From the NCBI GenBank assembly GCA_016709225.1, contig JADJEE010000002.1:1550001-1614000 (forward strand): a stretch of 64,000 nt of DNA, written 5' to 3'. A program made the position numbers and the translations under genes. The stretch is from Deltaproteobacteria bacterium. Its GTDB lineage: Bacteria; Myxococcota_A; Polyangia; Nannocystales; Nannocystaceae. This document shows positions 1-8,921 of the stretch, piece by piece. Below the pieces are notes generated by a model, which searched no databases, was not told the origin of the DNA, and worked only from the letters and a program-made list of their open reading frames with translations. Position 1 is the first letter of the stretch. Every line of letters begins with the position of its first letter.

Positions 1-1
1 G

Positions 2-136
2 GCGCTGCACCCCATCGACGCCGCGCACGCCCACGCCAACCATCTCCAGCTCGATCGTTTCATCGACACCACGCTGCTCCATCATGGTGTCCACGCGTCG
101 GAGTTGTCGAGGCGAATCCGCCGGCATCGCCGGTGA
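2..136 (+). CDS. possible C-terminal end of a gene cut by the window start
   Basis: An open frame enters from the left edge and runs 44 codons to a TGA at 134-136. It has no recognisable domain; the visible part is His- and Arg-rich at its end. A short open run is expected by chance in DNA this GC-rich, so this is weak. The next credible start on this strand is 290. Confidence 0.2.
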   Translation, partial: ALHPIDAAHAHANHLQLDRFIDTTLLHHGVHASELSRRIRRHRR

Positions 137-289
137 ACGCCGACGATTGAGCGGCTTGCTCAACGCTGTGCAGATTGCTCAGGCCACGCGCTACATCGCC
201 GTGTGCGCTCGCAGTCGACAGCTGCGCCGAACCCTTCGACGTCGCCACCTCCGCATCGCTTGGCACGCAGACTGCTGTTGCGAGCCACC

Positions 290-1327
290 ATGCGCAATCC
301 AGGGCGTGCCGACTCCATCGCGATCCTCCTGGCCTCCATCGCCGCTGCGTGTGCCCCCGACGACGGTGCACAGGGCGACGCAACCGCGTTCACGATCGGC
401 AACGGCAGCTCGCCCACCGACGCGGGCGCAACCGAAGCCAGCGACACCGATGACGACGACACCGGCGACAGTGCGACGGCGAGCAGCACCGCCAGCTCGA
501 CCTCGCCGACCACCGCGACCACCGGCGATCCCACCGGCGATCCCACCGGCGAAGGGGGCACCTGCGACTTCGACATGACCGCGGCGATCCAGCTCAGCGT
601 CGACGTCAGCTGGGGCGGCGGCCTCGCGGTGCTGGCGGGCGCCGGCGCCATCGACATCTGGCTGTTGGCCGACCTCGCCCCCGGCGGCGGCGACGTGGCG
701 GTCACCGGCCGGGTCTGTCGCATTGAGCTGCCCGACTTCGAGACCGGCCTGCTGGCGGGGAACGAGACCTACGGCACCATGTTCCCCGACGCGATCTGGA
801 GCAGCCCGACGATGCCGACCGTCGATGCGGTCGCGACCATCGCGAGCGCGGATCCAGGCGCCGCGCTGCACCTCGAGCGCGGCGCGGTCGTGCTCGGAGG
901 CACGATGGCGAATCCGCTCGACGACGCGTGGCCGAGCGACTGGCACGCGCTCTCCAGCGTGGACCACGACGGCGATGGTGCGCCAGGCGTGACCGCCACC
1001 GCGAAGACCGGGGGCAACTACGCCTACCCGCGCATCGAAGTGCTCGACAGCAACGCACGCGCGCAATCGCTGTACCTCGTCTCGCGCACGATTCTCGAGT
1101 TCGACGGCACGATCGACACCTGCGATGCCGCCTCGGGCGACGCGAGCGTCACGATGGAGAACCACAATGTCGGCTGCGCGACGGTCGGCGGTGGGAGCTG
1201 CTCCGACGGGCAGACCACCACGCTCGACAACAACCTGCCAGAGTTCATCATCGACGGCGGCGCGTTCGAGCTGGTACGGTTGCCGGACGGCGCGGGCTGC
1301 AGCGATGTGTTCGCGGCGCTGCCGTAG
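290..1327 (+). CDS. stalked lipoprotein of unknown function
   Basis: Predicted lipoprotein of 345 residues. I chose the ATG at 290 because it begins a short basic N-terminus, a hydrophobic stretch and a lipobox ending in AAAC; an upstream in-frame start only adds a basic, disordered extension. After the Cys comes a stalk of about 70 residues rich in Ser, Thr, Asp and Gly, with the tetrapeptide DPTG repeated. A globular C-terminal region of about 230 residues follows, with four or more Cys near its end. No catalytic motif was recognised. This architecture, a lipid anchor with a low-complexity stalk and a variable head, recurs across the window. The head is probably displayed outside the inner membrane, possibly on the cell surface, which is inference. 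Confidence 0.8.
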   Translation: MRNPGRADSIAILLASIAAACAPDDGAQGDATAFTIGNGSSPTDAGATEASDTDDDDTGDSATASSTASSTSPTTATTGDPTGDPTGEGGTCDFDMTAAIQLSVDVSWGGGLAVLAGAGAIDIWLLADLAPGGGDVAVTGRVCRIELPDFETGLLAGNETYGTMFPDAIWSSPTMPTVDAVATIASADPGAALHLERGAVVLGGTMANPLDDAWPSDWHALSSVDHDGDGAPGVTATAKTGGNYAYPRIEVLDSNARAQSLYLVSRTILEFDGTIDTCDAASGDASVTMENHNVGCATVGGGSCSDGQTTTLDNNLPEFIIDGGAFELVRLPDGAGCSDVFAALP

Positions 1328-1353
1328 TGTTTGAACCGACCAGGCGGATCACC

Positions 1354-2625
1354 ATGGGAGCAGTGCTCGATCTCGCGGAATCGATGTGGCAGGGGGTCGC
1401 GCCTGCTGACCACGTCATGCGCTCTGCCCACGCGCTCGTGGGCGGCTTCGTGGGCATCGACGAGGTCGCCCGCGGCGTCGCCTTCGTCGGCAGCTTCGCC
1501 AACGTCACCGCCATCGACACCGACGAGGGACTCGTGCTGATCGACGTCGGCAGCCCGCTGCTGGCCGCGCGGGTGCGGCAGGCGGTACGCAGCTGGACCT
1601 CGCGGCCGCTGCACGCCGCCGTGTACACCCACGGGCACGTCGACCACGTGTTCGGGTTCGGTGCCTACGAGGACGAACCGCGGGCGCCCACGGCGGCGAC
1701 GCCGTACGTGCTGGCCCATGCCGCGGTCGCGCAACGATTCGATCGCTACCGCATGACCGCCGGCTACAACGGCCACATCAACATGCGGCAGTTCCGGCTG
1801 CCCGCGCCGCTGTTCCCCGAGGACTTCCGCTACCCGGATCGCACCTTCGTCGACACCCACGTGCTCGAGCTCGGCGGCGAACGCATCGAGCTCCACCACG
1901 CGCGCGGCGAAACCGACGATCACGCGTGGGCATGGATGCCGAGCCGCGGCGTGCTCGCGACCGGCGACCTCTTCATCTGGGCCGCACCGAACTGCGGCAA
2001 CCCACAGAAGGTCCAGCGCTACCCCATCGAGTGGGCGCGGGCGCTGCGACAGATGGCGGCCCTGGGCGCGAGCGTACTGTGCCCCGGTCACGGGCCACCG
2101 ATCCTGGGGGCCGATCGGGTCGCGCAGGCGCTCGGCGACGCCGCGACGCTGCTCGAGACCCTCCACGAGCAGACGGTCGCGGCGATGAACACGGGCGCAC
2201 GGCTCGACGAGGTCGTCGCGAGTGTGGTCGTGCCGGAGCGGCTGCTGCAGCGGCCGTATCTCCGCGCCGTGTACGACGAGCCGGAGTTCATCGTGCGCAA
2301 CCTGTGGCGGCTCTACGGCGGCTGGTACGACGGCAACCCCGCCCATCTCAAGCCCGCACGCGAGCACGTGCTCGCGAGCGAGCTGGCGACACTGGCCGGC
2401 GGTGCGACCCGCCTGTGCGAGCGCGCGCGCGCATTGCTCGACGCCGGCGAGCTCGCCCTCGCCTGCCACCTGGTCGAGTTCGCCGCCCTCGCGGCGCCCG
2501 CCGACCTCGGCATCCGGCGCGTGCGTGGCGAGATCTACCGCGCGCGCGCGGATGCCAGCACGAGCCTCATGGCCCAGGGCATCTTCGAAGCCGCCGCCCG
2601 CGAGAGCGACGGCGACGGCAGCTAA
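1354..2625 (+). CDS. alkyl-sulfatase-like metallo-beta-lactamase-fold hydrolase
   Basis: Protein of 423 residues in the BDS1/alkyl sulfatase branch of the metallo-beta-lactamase fold. Residues 92-98 read THGHVDH, the HxHxDH di-zinc motif; further His ligands are seen in HHARGETDDH and CPGHG. Around residues 310-330 the motif LYGGWYDGNPA is characteristic of the alkyl sulfatase dimerisation domain. The C-terminal SCP2-like sterol-carrier domain of full-length enzymes is absent, and no export signal is seen, so it is probably cytoplasmic. The family cleaves alkyl sulfate esters or related substrates; the actual substrate is unknown. A GTG at 1327, overlapping the previous stop, is an alternative start. 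The gene converges on the epimerase gene with overlapping stop codons. Confidence 0.8.
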   Translation: MGAVLDLAESMWQGVAPADHVMRSAHALVGGFVGIDEVARGVAFVGSFANVTAIDTDEGLVLIDVGSPLLAARVRQAVRSWTSRPLHAAVYTHGHVDHVFGFGAYEDEPRAPTAATPYVLAHAAVAQRFDRYRMTAGYNGHINMRQFRLPAPLFPEDFRYPDRTFVDTHVLELGGERIELHHARGETDDHAWAWMPSRGVLATGDLFIWAAPNCGNPQKVQRYPIEWARALRQMAALGASVLCPGHGPPILGADRVAQALGDAATLLETLHEQTVAAMNTGARLDEVVASVVVPERLLQRPYLRAVYDEPEFIVRNLWRLYGGWYDGNPAHLKPAREHVLASELATLAGGATRLCERARALLDAGELALACHLVEFAALAAPADLGIRRVRGEIYRARADASTSLMAQGIFEAAARESDGDGS

Positions 2626-3641
2626 TCCGCCGCGCCTTGGCGCGTCGCTGCGCCGCCCGAGCGCGTGAGCAGCGAGCGCTCGTGGTCGACCCACTCGGCC
2701 AGGCCGACGTCGAGGCCGCGCGACTGCCAGCCGAGCTCGCGCTCGGCCTTCGCGCTGCTGGCGATCGAGGTGGTCTCGGCCACGCTGCGCAGCGACTCGC
2801 CGCGGTAGGCGGAGGGCAGCCGCGGCAAGAAGCGCTGCAGCGCGTCCGAGGCACGCGCCAGCGTGCGCAGCGTCTTGCCGTCGAGCTGCAGGCGCGGGGC
2901 CGGTACGCCTGCGCGCGCAGCCGCGATCTCGAACACCCGCGAGAGCTCGCACACCGAACCCGCCACGATGTAGCACTCGCCGTCGCGCCCCCGCTCCATC
3001 GCACGTAGGTGCGCGTCGACGGTGTCGTCGACGTGCCCCCAGCAATAGGTCGTGCGCCGCGGAGCAACCGGCAGCTTGCGCTGCAACAGCATCACCAACG
3101 AGTCGCGAATCGGGCTGTGATCGCCGGGGCCATACACGACCCCCGGCAGCACCACGCGCAGCGGCAACCCCTCGGCCATCATCGGCAACGCGACCTCGCG
3201 GTGCGCGAGCGACTTGGTCTCCTCGTACACGCTGTTGAAGGGGCCGTTGCACGGCGAGTCCTCGTCGACCGTGCGGCCGCGGGTGTCGCCATAGATCGCA
3301 ATGCTGCTGGTGTACACCCCACGCGCGACCCCGAGCTCGCGCATCACCTCGAGCACGTTGCGAGTGCCGACGACGTTGACGTCGTGGGCCTGGGCCGCGT
3401 CGTCGCTGCCGATGTGGTACCAGGCCGCGACGTGGAACAGACGCTCTGCGCCACGCATCGCCTCGCGCACGCTGCCGCGATCCCGCACGTCGCCCTCGTG
3501 GGTCTCGATGCCGGCGGCGCGCAGCTGCGCGGCCGCGGCGGGGTCGCGGACCAGGGCACGCACGCGATGGCCGCCTGCGACCAGAGCCCGCGCCAGACGT
3601 CCGCCGATGAAGCCCGTGGCGCCGGTGACGAACACTTGCAT
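2622..3641 (-). CDS. NAD-dependent epimerase/dehydratase (extended SDR)
   Basis: Protein of 339 residues of the extended short-chain dehydrogenase family. The nucleotide-binding loop GATGFIGG lies at residues 7-14, close to the start, which supports the ATG at 3641 over a longer upstream frame. The catalytic pair is YEETK (Tyr139, Lys143) with Ser112/113 upstream. A GHVDD motif typical of the C-terminal substrate lobe follows. Overall it resembles dihydroflavonol reductase/NAD-sugar epimerase-like proteins; the substrate cannot be named. It lies tail to tail with the MBL gene, the stops overlapping by 3 nt, and diverges from the DUF1707 gene across only 46 bp. Confidence 0.85.
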   Translation of the reverse strand: MQVFVTGATGFIGGRLARALVAGGHRVRALVRDPAAAAQLRAAGIETHEGDVRDRGSVREAMRGAERLFHVAAWYHIGSDDAAQAHDVNVVGTRNVLEVMRELGVARGVYTSSIAIYGDTRGRTVDEDSPCNGPFNSVYEETKSLAHREVALPMMAEGLPLRVVLPGVVYGPGDHSPIRDSLVMLLQRKLPVAPRRTTYCWGHVDDTVDAHLRAMERGRDGECYIVAGSVCELSRVFEIAAARAGVPAPRLQLDGKTLRTLARASDALQRFLPRLPSAYRGESLRSVAETTSIASSAKAERELGWQSRGLDVGLAEWVDHERSLLTRSGGAATRQGAAD

Positions 3642-3687
3642 GCGGCGGACGCTACCACGCGGGCAAGTTGCGGCACACTGGCGGCGG

Positions 3688-4383
3688 ATGGCCGACGAGC
3701 CCAACAACCTGGTCGCGTTGGAGCGCGCGCGGACGCTCGCGCGCGAGCGCATCGGCGAAGGTTATGCGCGTGACCTCATCGACGCCGACGAGCTGGACCG
3801 GCGCCTCGAGCTGCTCGAGCGGGCCGCGACTGCCACCGAGATCGAGCTGCTCGCGCGCGACCTGGTCGCACCCACGGTAGTCGAGCCGACGCAGCTGGTG
3901 CGGGTCGCGGCGCAGCCCCACGAGCTGGCCCCGACGCAGACCATCGGCGCATGGTTCTCGGAGACCAAGCGCACCGGACCGTGGACGCCCGCGCGCGAGA
4001 ACGCGGTCACCGCAGTGCTCGCCTCGGTGCGGCTCGATCTCCGCGAGGCCCGGCTGGCGGAGGGCACCACGGCGTTCGTGGTGAAGGTGGTCGCCGGTGA
4101 GATCGAGATCATCGTGCCGCCGGGTCTGCGCATCGACCTGGAGTGCAGCGCGTTCTTCGGCGAAGTCGATCACGACGAGCCGATCGAACCGATCGAGCCG
4201 GTCCCACAGCACGCGCACGTCCGCGTGCTGGTGACCGGCTCGATCTACTTCGGCTCGGTCAGCGTGCGCGAGCAACTGCCGGGTGAGACCCGATCCGAGG
4301 CCCGCAAGCGACGCAAGGCCGCGCGCAAGCGCCTGGTTGCCGCCAACCGCGAGAAGCGCAAGGCGCTCGGCCCCGCGCGGTGA
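3688..4383 (+). CDS. DUF1707 / LiaF-like cell-envelope-stress type protein
   Basis: Protein of 231 residues. The first 60 residues form a DUF1707/SHOCT-like helical hairpin (ERIGEGYARDLIDADELDRR pattern). Residues about 105-200 resemble the beta-helical LiaF-type domain (cell-wall-active antibiotic response), with alternating hydrophobic strands such as IEIIVPPGLRI. The last 25 residues are almost entirely Arg, Lys and Ala. No membrane segment is present, so it is probably cytoplasmic and may bind nucleic acid or a membrane partner through the basic tail (inference). Related domains sense envelope stress in Gram-positives; the role here is unknown. Confidence 0.7.
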   Translation: MADEPNNLVALERARTLARERIGEGYARDLIDADELDRRLELLERAATATEIELLARDLVAPTVVEPTQLVRVAAQPHELAPTQTIGAWFSETKRTGPWTPARENAVTAVLASVRLDLREARLAEGTTAFVVKVVAGEIEIIVPPGLRIDLECSAFFGEVDHDEPIEPIEPVPQHAHVRVLVTGSIYFGSVSVREQLPGETRSEARKRRKAARKRLVAANREKRKALGPAR

Positions 4384-4408
4384 GCCCACCGCGCGAGCTC
4401 GTCGAGGC

Positions 4409-5041
4409 TCAGAAGCGAAATCCCAGGCCCGCGCTCGCCGGTGCGAGCCGAGCTTGGCGTCGCGCCGCGTTTGCGCGCTTCTTGAACGCGATGCCGACCG
4501 CCAGCGCGATCGCTCCGACACCGATGAGCGCCACGCCGGTCCAGAACGACGCCTCCATGGTGTCGTCGGCGTTGCGTGCCCGCCGGTAGCGCGTCGCCTG
4601 ATCGCTCACGCCGATGATCGGATCGCGCTCGGCGCGGTCCTTTGCCGCGCGCTTCACCAGCGCCGACGGACCCGCGATGAGCACGATCGAGAACACGCCG
4701 AGTCCCAGCGAGGTCGCGCCCAAGGCAATCGCAGCGGTCGCACCGGGCGTCGGAGCGCGCCGCGGCGGTGGTGGGGGAACCGGGGCGGGCACCACCTGCG
4801 GCGGCGGCGGAGAGACCTGGACCTCGACCTGCACGGCGTCCCAGCTGCCCGGCGTGGTGGTGGTCGTCGTCGTCGTCGTCGTGCTCGGCGCCGACGCGGC
4901 GGGCTCGGGTGTGGCCGTGTCTGTGGCCATGCCCGTCGTTGGCTCGGTGGGCGCCGCCGTCGGGGCCTCGCCGAGCGCTGGCGCACCCGCCCCGGAGATC
5001 AGTGACAACGCGGTGATGCACGCGATCGCGATGGTGCTCAT
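4409..5041 (-). CDS. membrane protein with Thr and Pro tracts
   Basis: Protein of 210 residues with a signal-like N-terminus, a run of ten Thr at about residues 54-63, and a proline-rich segment at about 76-94. Two membrane segments lie at roughly residues 100-125 and 163-187. The Thr run is encoded by a short repeated trinucleotide tract at 4855-4885. The layout (N-terminal low-complexity domain, two helices near the C-terminus) matches small myxobacterial envelope proteins that follow lipoproteins. Its start overlaps the stop of the upstream gene (ATGA at 5038-5041), so the two are probably translationally coupled. Function unknown. Confidence 0.65.
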   Translation of the reverse strand: MSTIAIACITALSLISGAGAPALGEAPTAAPTEPTTGMATDTATPEPAASAPSTTTTTTTTTTPGSWDAVQVEVQVSPPPPQVVPAPVPPPPPRRAPTPGATAAIALGATSLGLGVFSIVLIAGPSALVKRAAKDRAERDPIIGVSDQATRYRRARNADDTMEASFWTGVALIGVGAIALAVGIAFKKRANAARRQARLAPASAGLGFRF

Positions 5042-5424
5042 GGCCCCACCTCGGGCTGCGCGAGCACCTCGGCATCGATGATGTCGACCTCGTCGCCGTT
5101 GATCTTCACGCGTACGGAGGTCTTACCGACCTTGCCGCCCAGCAAGGCAAACTTGTCGACGTCGGTCGAGGGCGCCGCCTGCATGATCGACTCGTCGAAG
5201 GCTTCGAGCGTGACGAGGTCGAAGCTCTCGTAGTCCTCGTAGGGGTTGTCGGACAGCGGCTGCACCTGGACGATCACCACGTCGCCCTCGGTGATCGCGA
5301 GGCCGTCGGCCGAGAGGTCGCCCTGTCCGACGATGTAGCGCAGCTCGAGGCCGTCATAGTGGGGCTTGCAAGCGGCCGCACCGAGCAACAGCGCGAAGGG
5401 GAGCCAGCGGGTGAGTCGTGCCAT
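5038..5424 (-). CDS. small lipoprotein
   Basis: Predicted lipoprotein of 128 residues with a clear signal: a basic N-terminus, a hydrophobic core and lipobox LGAAAC with the Cys at residue 19. The mature part is acidic and predicted mostly beta. No family was recognised. It is the middle gene of a minus-strand operon, starting 2 nt after the upstream lipoprotein gene ends and overlapping the next gene by 4 nt. The three products probably act together at the cell envelope. Confidence 0.75.
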   Translation of the reverse strand: MARLTRWLPFALLLGAAACKPHYDGLELRYIVGQGDLSADGLAITEGDVVIVQVQPLSDNPYEDYESFDLVTLEAFDESIMQAAPSTDVDKFALLGGKVGKTSVRVKINGDEVDIIDAEVLAQPEVGP

Positions 5425-5426
5425 GG

Positions 5427-6314
5427 TCAGATCCCCCCCGTGCTGCCAGAGCTGCCGCCGGTGCTGCCACCGCTCGAGCCGCCGCTGCCACTGTCGCTGC
5501 CGCCGCTGTCGCTGCCGCTGCCGCTGCTGTCGCTGCTGCCGTCGCTGCCGCTGCTGCCCGAGTCGGTGGCGGTTTCACCCGTGGTCTGCTCGCCCTCGAC
5601 CGTCACCGTGATGCTCCGCGTCGTGTCGCCGAGCTCCACCGTGAGGGTGGTGGTGCCGAGCGCGACACCGGTCACCGACAACGTCTGCGCGACGCTCGGC
5701 TGCACGATGGCGGGATCCTCGGCGGTCGCCGTGAACGGCACCGCACCGCCGGCGGCCACGCATCCGGACGCCAGCGCCGTGCCGCGTGGGAGCAGCTCGA
5801 GCGTCTCGCCGCGGGCCAGGCTCAGCGTGTCACCGACGACGCCACCGCCAACCTGCAGGATCTCCGTGCCGCTGGGGGCAACGAGATCGAGGTGAAGCAC
5901 GTCGACGACGTGATCGTCGGCGAAGGCCGCGAACGCGGCGTTGCCGGTGCGCAGGGTCGTGAACGCGGCCCCGCTGCCGAAGAACGACTCGCTCGCGGCG
6001 CGCACGAACACGAAGTCGGACCCGAGATCGGAGACCTCGTCGAAGTCGCGCAGCGTGAAGCCGAGGTCGAAGCGCCCGCCGACCAGCATGCAGTCGGGGA
6101 ACGTGGGCGTCAGCTCGTCGAGCCCGCAGGCGGGGTCGTTGAGGCCCACGCAGCGGTACTCGAAGGTGCCGTTGCCGAGCTCCCCGAGCTTGCTGCTGCT
6201 GACCGAGCCGCTGCAGGCCGTCATCGCGAGAGCGAGCGCACACGCCCGCCATCGCCAGGGCGGGCGCCTGCTCGCCCGACCTCCTTCGCCGTCGACACGC
6301 GTTCTAAGCATCAT
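5427..6314 (-). CDS. lipoprotein with C-terminal Ser/Gly tail
   Basis: Protein of 295 residues, first gene of the operon reading toward 4409. The N-terminus is unusually long and Arg/Trp-rich before a short hydrophobic core and lipobox (AMTAC). The body is beta-rich with an Ig-like segment near residues 165-240 (VTGVALGTTTLTVELGDTT), resembling bacterial Ig-like Big_2 domains. Unlike its neighbours, the low-complexity segment is at the C-terminus: about 50 residues of Ser, Gly, Asp and Thr, encoded by GCT/GCC/GCTG-type triplet repeats between 5440 and 5570. Repeat-length change by slippage is possible. Function unknown. Confidence 0.7.
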   Translation of the reverse strand: MMLRTRVDGEGGRASRRPPWRWRACALALAMTACSGSVSSSKLGELGNGTFEYRCVGLNDPACGLDELTPTFPDCMLVGGRFDLGFTLRDFDEVSDLGSDFVFVRAASESFFGSGAAFTTLRTGNAAFAAFADDHVVDVLHLDLVAPSGTEILQVGGGVVGDTLSLARGETLELLPRGTALASGCVAAGGAVPFTATAEDPAIVQPSVAQTLSVTGVALGTTTLTVELGDTTRSITVTVEGEQTTGETATDSGSSGSDGSSDSSGSGSDSGGSDSGSGGSSGGSTGGSSGSTGGI

Positions 6315-6417
6315 GCCTGGAGCTTAGCGCGCTGTGGGGCCGATGCGACAGTGACGACGGCCACAGCTCAAGCCGCTCGCGGGGCACTGGTTTCGATGCA
6401 GCGCGAGCGGGCTTCCA

Positions 6418-6585
6418 CTAGTACCTCGACACAGCGATAGTGACGGGCCATAACACCGCCCTGACCGCGCCTCGCTGCGTTGCCGCACCTTGAAATACGC
6501 CCGGTATTCCGGCGGCACGGCGCCTTGCGGAGTCGCGGCCATGACGGCGTTCTGACCCATCACTATCGCTGTGTCGAGGTACTAG
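6418..6585. mobile_element. 168-bp palindromic MITE-like element, copy 1
   Basis: The first and last 25 bp (6418-6442, 6561-6585) are perfect inverted repeats beginning CTAGTACCTCGACAC. Imperfect complementarity continues inward to a centre at about 6501, where ATAC pairs with GTAT, so the whole element could fold into one long hairpin. CTAG is present at both ends and is best read as a 4-bp target duplication, as is usual for IS5-type transposition. It encodes no transposase. It differs from the copy at 49764-49931 at two bases. Its right CTAG supplies the amber stop of the kinase gene at 6582. Confidence 0.85.
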
Positions 6586-8921
6586 CCCGCGGCGTCGTCG
6601 GGCGACACGTCGGATTCGGCAGACTTGGTCGGTACCTTTGGCGGCTCGGTGGCTTCGTCGTCGGCGTCGACCTTGGCGTCCTCGTCCGGCTCCGCGCGGG
6701 GCTCGGGCGCCGGCGGTGGCGAGACCTCGTCGAGCTTCTCGATCCGCTTCGCGGCCTGCTTCGAGCCCAGCGCTGCGGCACGCTGATACGCCCGACGGGC
6801 ATCGGCGTACTCGGCCAGCTTCATCGACGCATCGCCGACGCGGATGTGGTGCTCCGCGCGTTGCGGTGCGTTGGCGACCAGGCGCTCGGCGTACTCGAGT
6901 GCCTCGTCGTGGTTGCCGCGCGCAGCCTCGATGCCGTACATCGCCGCCAACGCCTGCGCGTTGTTGGGGTCGTACGTGAGCGCGCGCTTGAACATCTCCT
7001 CGGCATCCTTGCGCAGGCCCGACGACAACAGCTTCGCGGCGCTCTTGCTGAGATCGGCCGCGCCGGCGCGCTCGTCCGCGGCCGCCTGGGTCGGGCGCGG
7101 CGGCAGCGGCTCGCTCGGGGTCGACGGCTCGGCCCCTGTCGCGGCCACCGCCACCTCGGCGACCACCGGCTCGGCGTCGCGCCCAGCGGGGCCGGACGGG
7201 CTCGGGCGTCGTGGATCGCGGCCGCGATCGCTGGCGGGCAGACGTGCGGCCGCGATCTCTTGCTCGGTGAACTCGATGCTCTCGGCCTTGCGCGACAGCT
7301 GATCGATCGCGGCATCGTCGTCGAGCTCGGCGCGCTCGCGGGCGTGCGCGAGCGTCCGGTCGAACACCAGCGCCTGCCGATAGTACTCGACCGCGAACAC
7401 GTGCCCGCCCTCGCGGTCCCAGTACGAGTCGCCCAGGCGCGACAAGGTGGCGGCAAACTCCTCGCGCAGCGCCGACGCAGCGCCGACGGCGGACTCGTCA
7501 CCGATCGACTCGAGCTCGCGGATCTTCGAGAACGCGGTCGCGCCACTCGGATCCTCGGGCGTGGGGTAGACGTAGGCACTGAGCGCGCCGGCGGCCCGCG
7601 CCTCGTCGACCAGCCGCTCGACCTCGGTGGGCCCGACCGGCACCGCGGCAGCCGAGTCACCCCGTGCGACCCACGCGTACGCAGCGACCCCGACCAGTGC
7701 CAGCGAGAGACCGACGATGAGCGGCGAAACCCACGCACGCCGGCGGCGCGGCGCGGGTCCGTTCAGATCGGGCATCTCACGCAGCAGCCGCTCGCGGAGC
7801 TCGGGGTCGACCTCGTCGGGCAGCGGCAGGTCGTCCCAGCTGGTCTGCAACGAGGCGTCGATCTGCGCGGCACACAACGCGGCCTCGAGCTCGCCCATGG
7901 TGCGGAAGCGATTCGAGGGCAGCTTCGCGAGGCAGCGCAGGATCACGCGATCGAGCGCAGGCGGGATACCGAGCTCGGGGCGCAGCTTGCTCGGCGGCTC
8001 GGCGGTGTCCGAGAGATGGCTACCGAGCACCTCGTCGAGGTCGGTGCTGTCGCTTGCGAACGGCGGCTGCCCCGTGAGCATCTCGTAGGCGGTGCAGCCG
8101 ACCGCGTAGATGTCGGCGCGTTGATCGAACTTCGCGCCCGCCACCAGCTCGGGCGCCAGGTAGTGCGGCGTGCCGGCGGACATCGGCCGCAGATCCTCAC
8201 CGAGCATCGCCGCGATGCCGAAGTCGAGCAGCTTGACGGCGTCGGCGCGGCCGCGACGACGCTCGATCACGATGTTCTCGGGCTTGACGTCGCGATGCAC
8301 GACGCCGGCCTTGTGTGCGGCGTCGAGCCCCTTGCAGATCTGCCGCAGCAGGCCGATGGCGCGCGACGCCGACATCGGTCCGGCACGCAGCTCGTGGCGC
8401 AGGGTCGGCCCATCGACCAGCTCCATCGTGAACATCACGAAGCGACCGGGCAGCTCCGCGAAGTCGTAGACCTGCACGATGTGCTCGGAGCCCACCTTGC
8501 TGGCAGCGCGGGCCTCCTGACGGAACTGCTCCGCGATCGCGCGTGTGCGGGTGTACTCGGGCCGCAGGATCTTGAGCGCGACGCGGCGCTCGATGTCGAC
8601 GTGCTCGGCCTCGTAGACCGTGCCCATGCCGCCGTCGCCGAGCGCACGCAGGATGCGATAGCGCGTGCCGGTGAGCACGCCGCCGATGGTGACTGCGAGC
8701 AGATCGATGGGCTGGGTCGCGGTCGGCTCACCGACGTCGATCGGCATCGGCACGCCGGCCTCGGCCGTATCGGGGACCTCCGCGTGTGCAGCCGGTCGCG
8801 CACCCATGCGGGGCGGCGGCGGTGGCGTGCGCCGGGTCTCGGGGCGAGGCACAGGCGCCGGGCCGATGTGCAGGATCGTCCGCTGCGCGTCGTCGTCCGG
8901 TGCTCGCGAGTGACTGGCCAT
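6582..8921 (-). CDS. Ser/Thr protein kinase with membrane helix and TPR tail
   Basis: Protein of 779 residues. The PknB-type kinase domain spans about residues 88-350: Gly loop GDGGMGTV at 95-102, catalytic Lys117 in VALKIL, HRDVKPEN at 209-216, DFG at 233-235, and GTPHYLAPE in the activation segment. All key residues are present, so it should be active. A single membrane helix lies at about 397-419, followed by an extracytoplasmic part with TPR-like repeats at about 610-730 and an acidic Pro-rich tail. It probably relays an envelope signal to phosphorylation inside the cell. The N-terminus of about 75 residues is Pro-rich and disordered. The TAG stop lies in the CTAG of the adjoining palindromic element. 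Confidence 0.9.
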   Translation of the reverse strand: MASHSRAPDDDAQRTILHIGPAPVPRPETRRTPPPPPRMGARPAAHAEVPDTAEAGVPMPIDVGEPTATQPIDLLAVTIGGVLTGTRYRILRALGDGGMGTVYEAEHVDIERRVALKILRPEYTRTRAIAEQFRQEARAASKVGSEHIVQVYDFAELPGRFVMFTMELVDGPTLRHELRAGPMSASRAIGLLRQICKGLDAAHKAGVVHRDVKPENIVIERRRGRADAVKLLDFGIAAMLGEDLRPMSAGTPHYLAPELVAGAKFDQRADIYAVGCTAYEMLTGQPPFASDSTDLDEVLGSHLSDTAEPPSKLRPELGIPPALDRVILRCLAKLPSNRFRTMGELEAALCAAQIDASLQTSWDDLPLPDEVDPELRERLLREMPDLNGPAPRRRRAWVSPLIVGLSLALVGVAAYAWVARGDSAAAVPVGPTEVERLVDEARAAGALSAYVYPTPEDPSGATAFSKIRELESIGDESAVGAASALREEFAATLSRLGDSYWDREGGHVFAVEYYRQALVFDRTLAHARERAELDDDAAIDQLSRKAESIEFTEQEIAAARLPASDRGRDPRRPSPSGPAGRDAEPVVAEVAVAATGAEPSTPSEPLPPRPTQAAADERAGAADLSKSAAKLLSSGLRKDAEEMFKRALTYDPNNAQALAAMYGIEAARGNHDEALEYAERLVANAPQRAEHHIRVGDASMKLAEYADARRAYQRAAALGSKQAAKRIEKLDEVSPPPAPEPRAEPDEDAKVDADDEATEPPKVPTKSAESDVSPDDAAG

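Noticed and set aside
6324..6563. Reading frame inside the palindromic elements (similar peptide in both copies)
   Set aside because: The frame follows from sequence identity of the two copies, starts inside the inverted repeat, runs into unrelated flanking DNA and matches no transposase.
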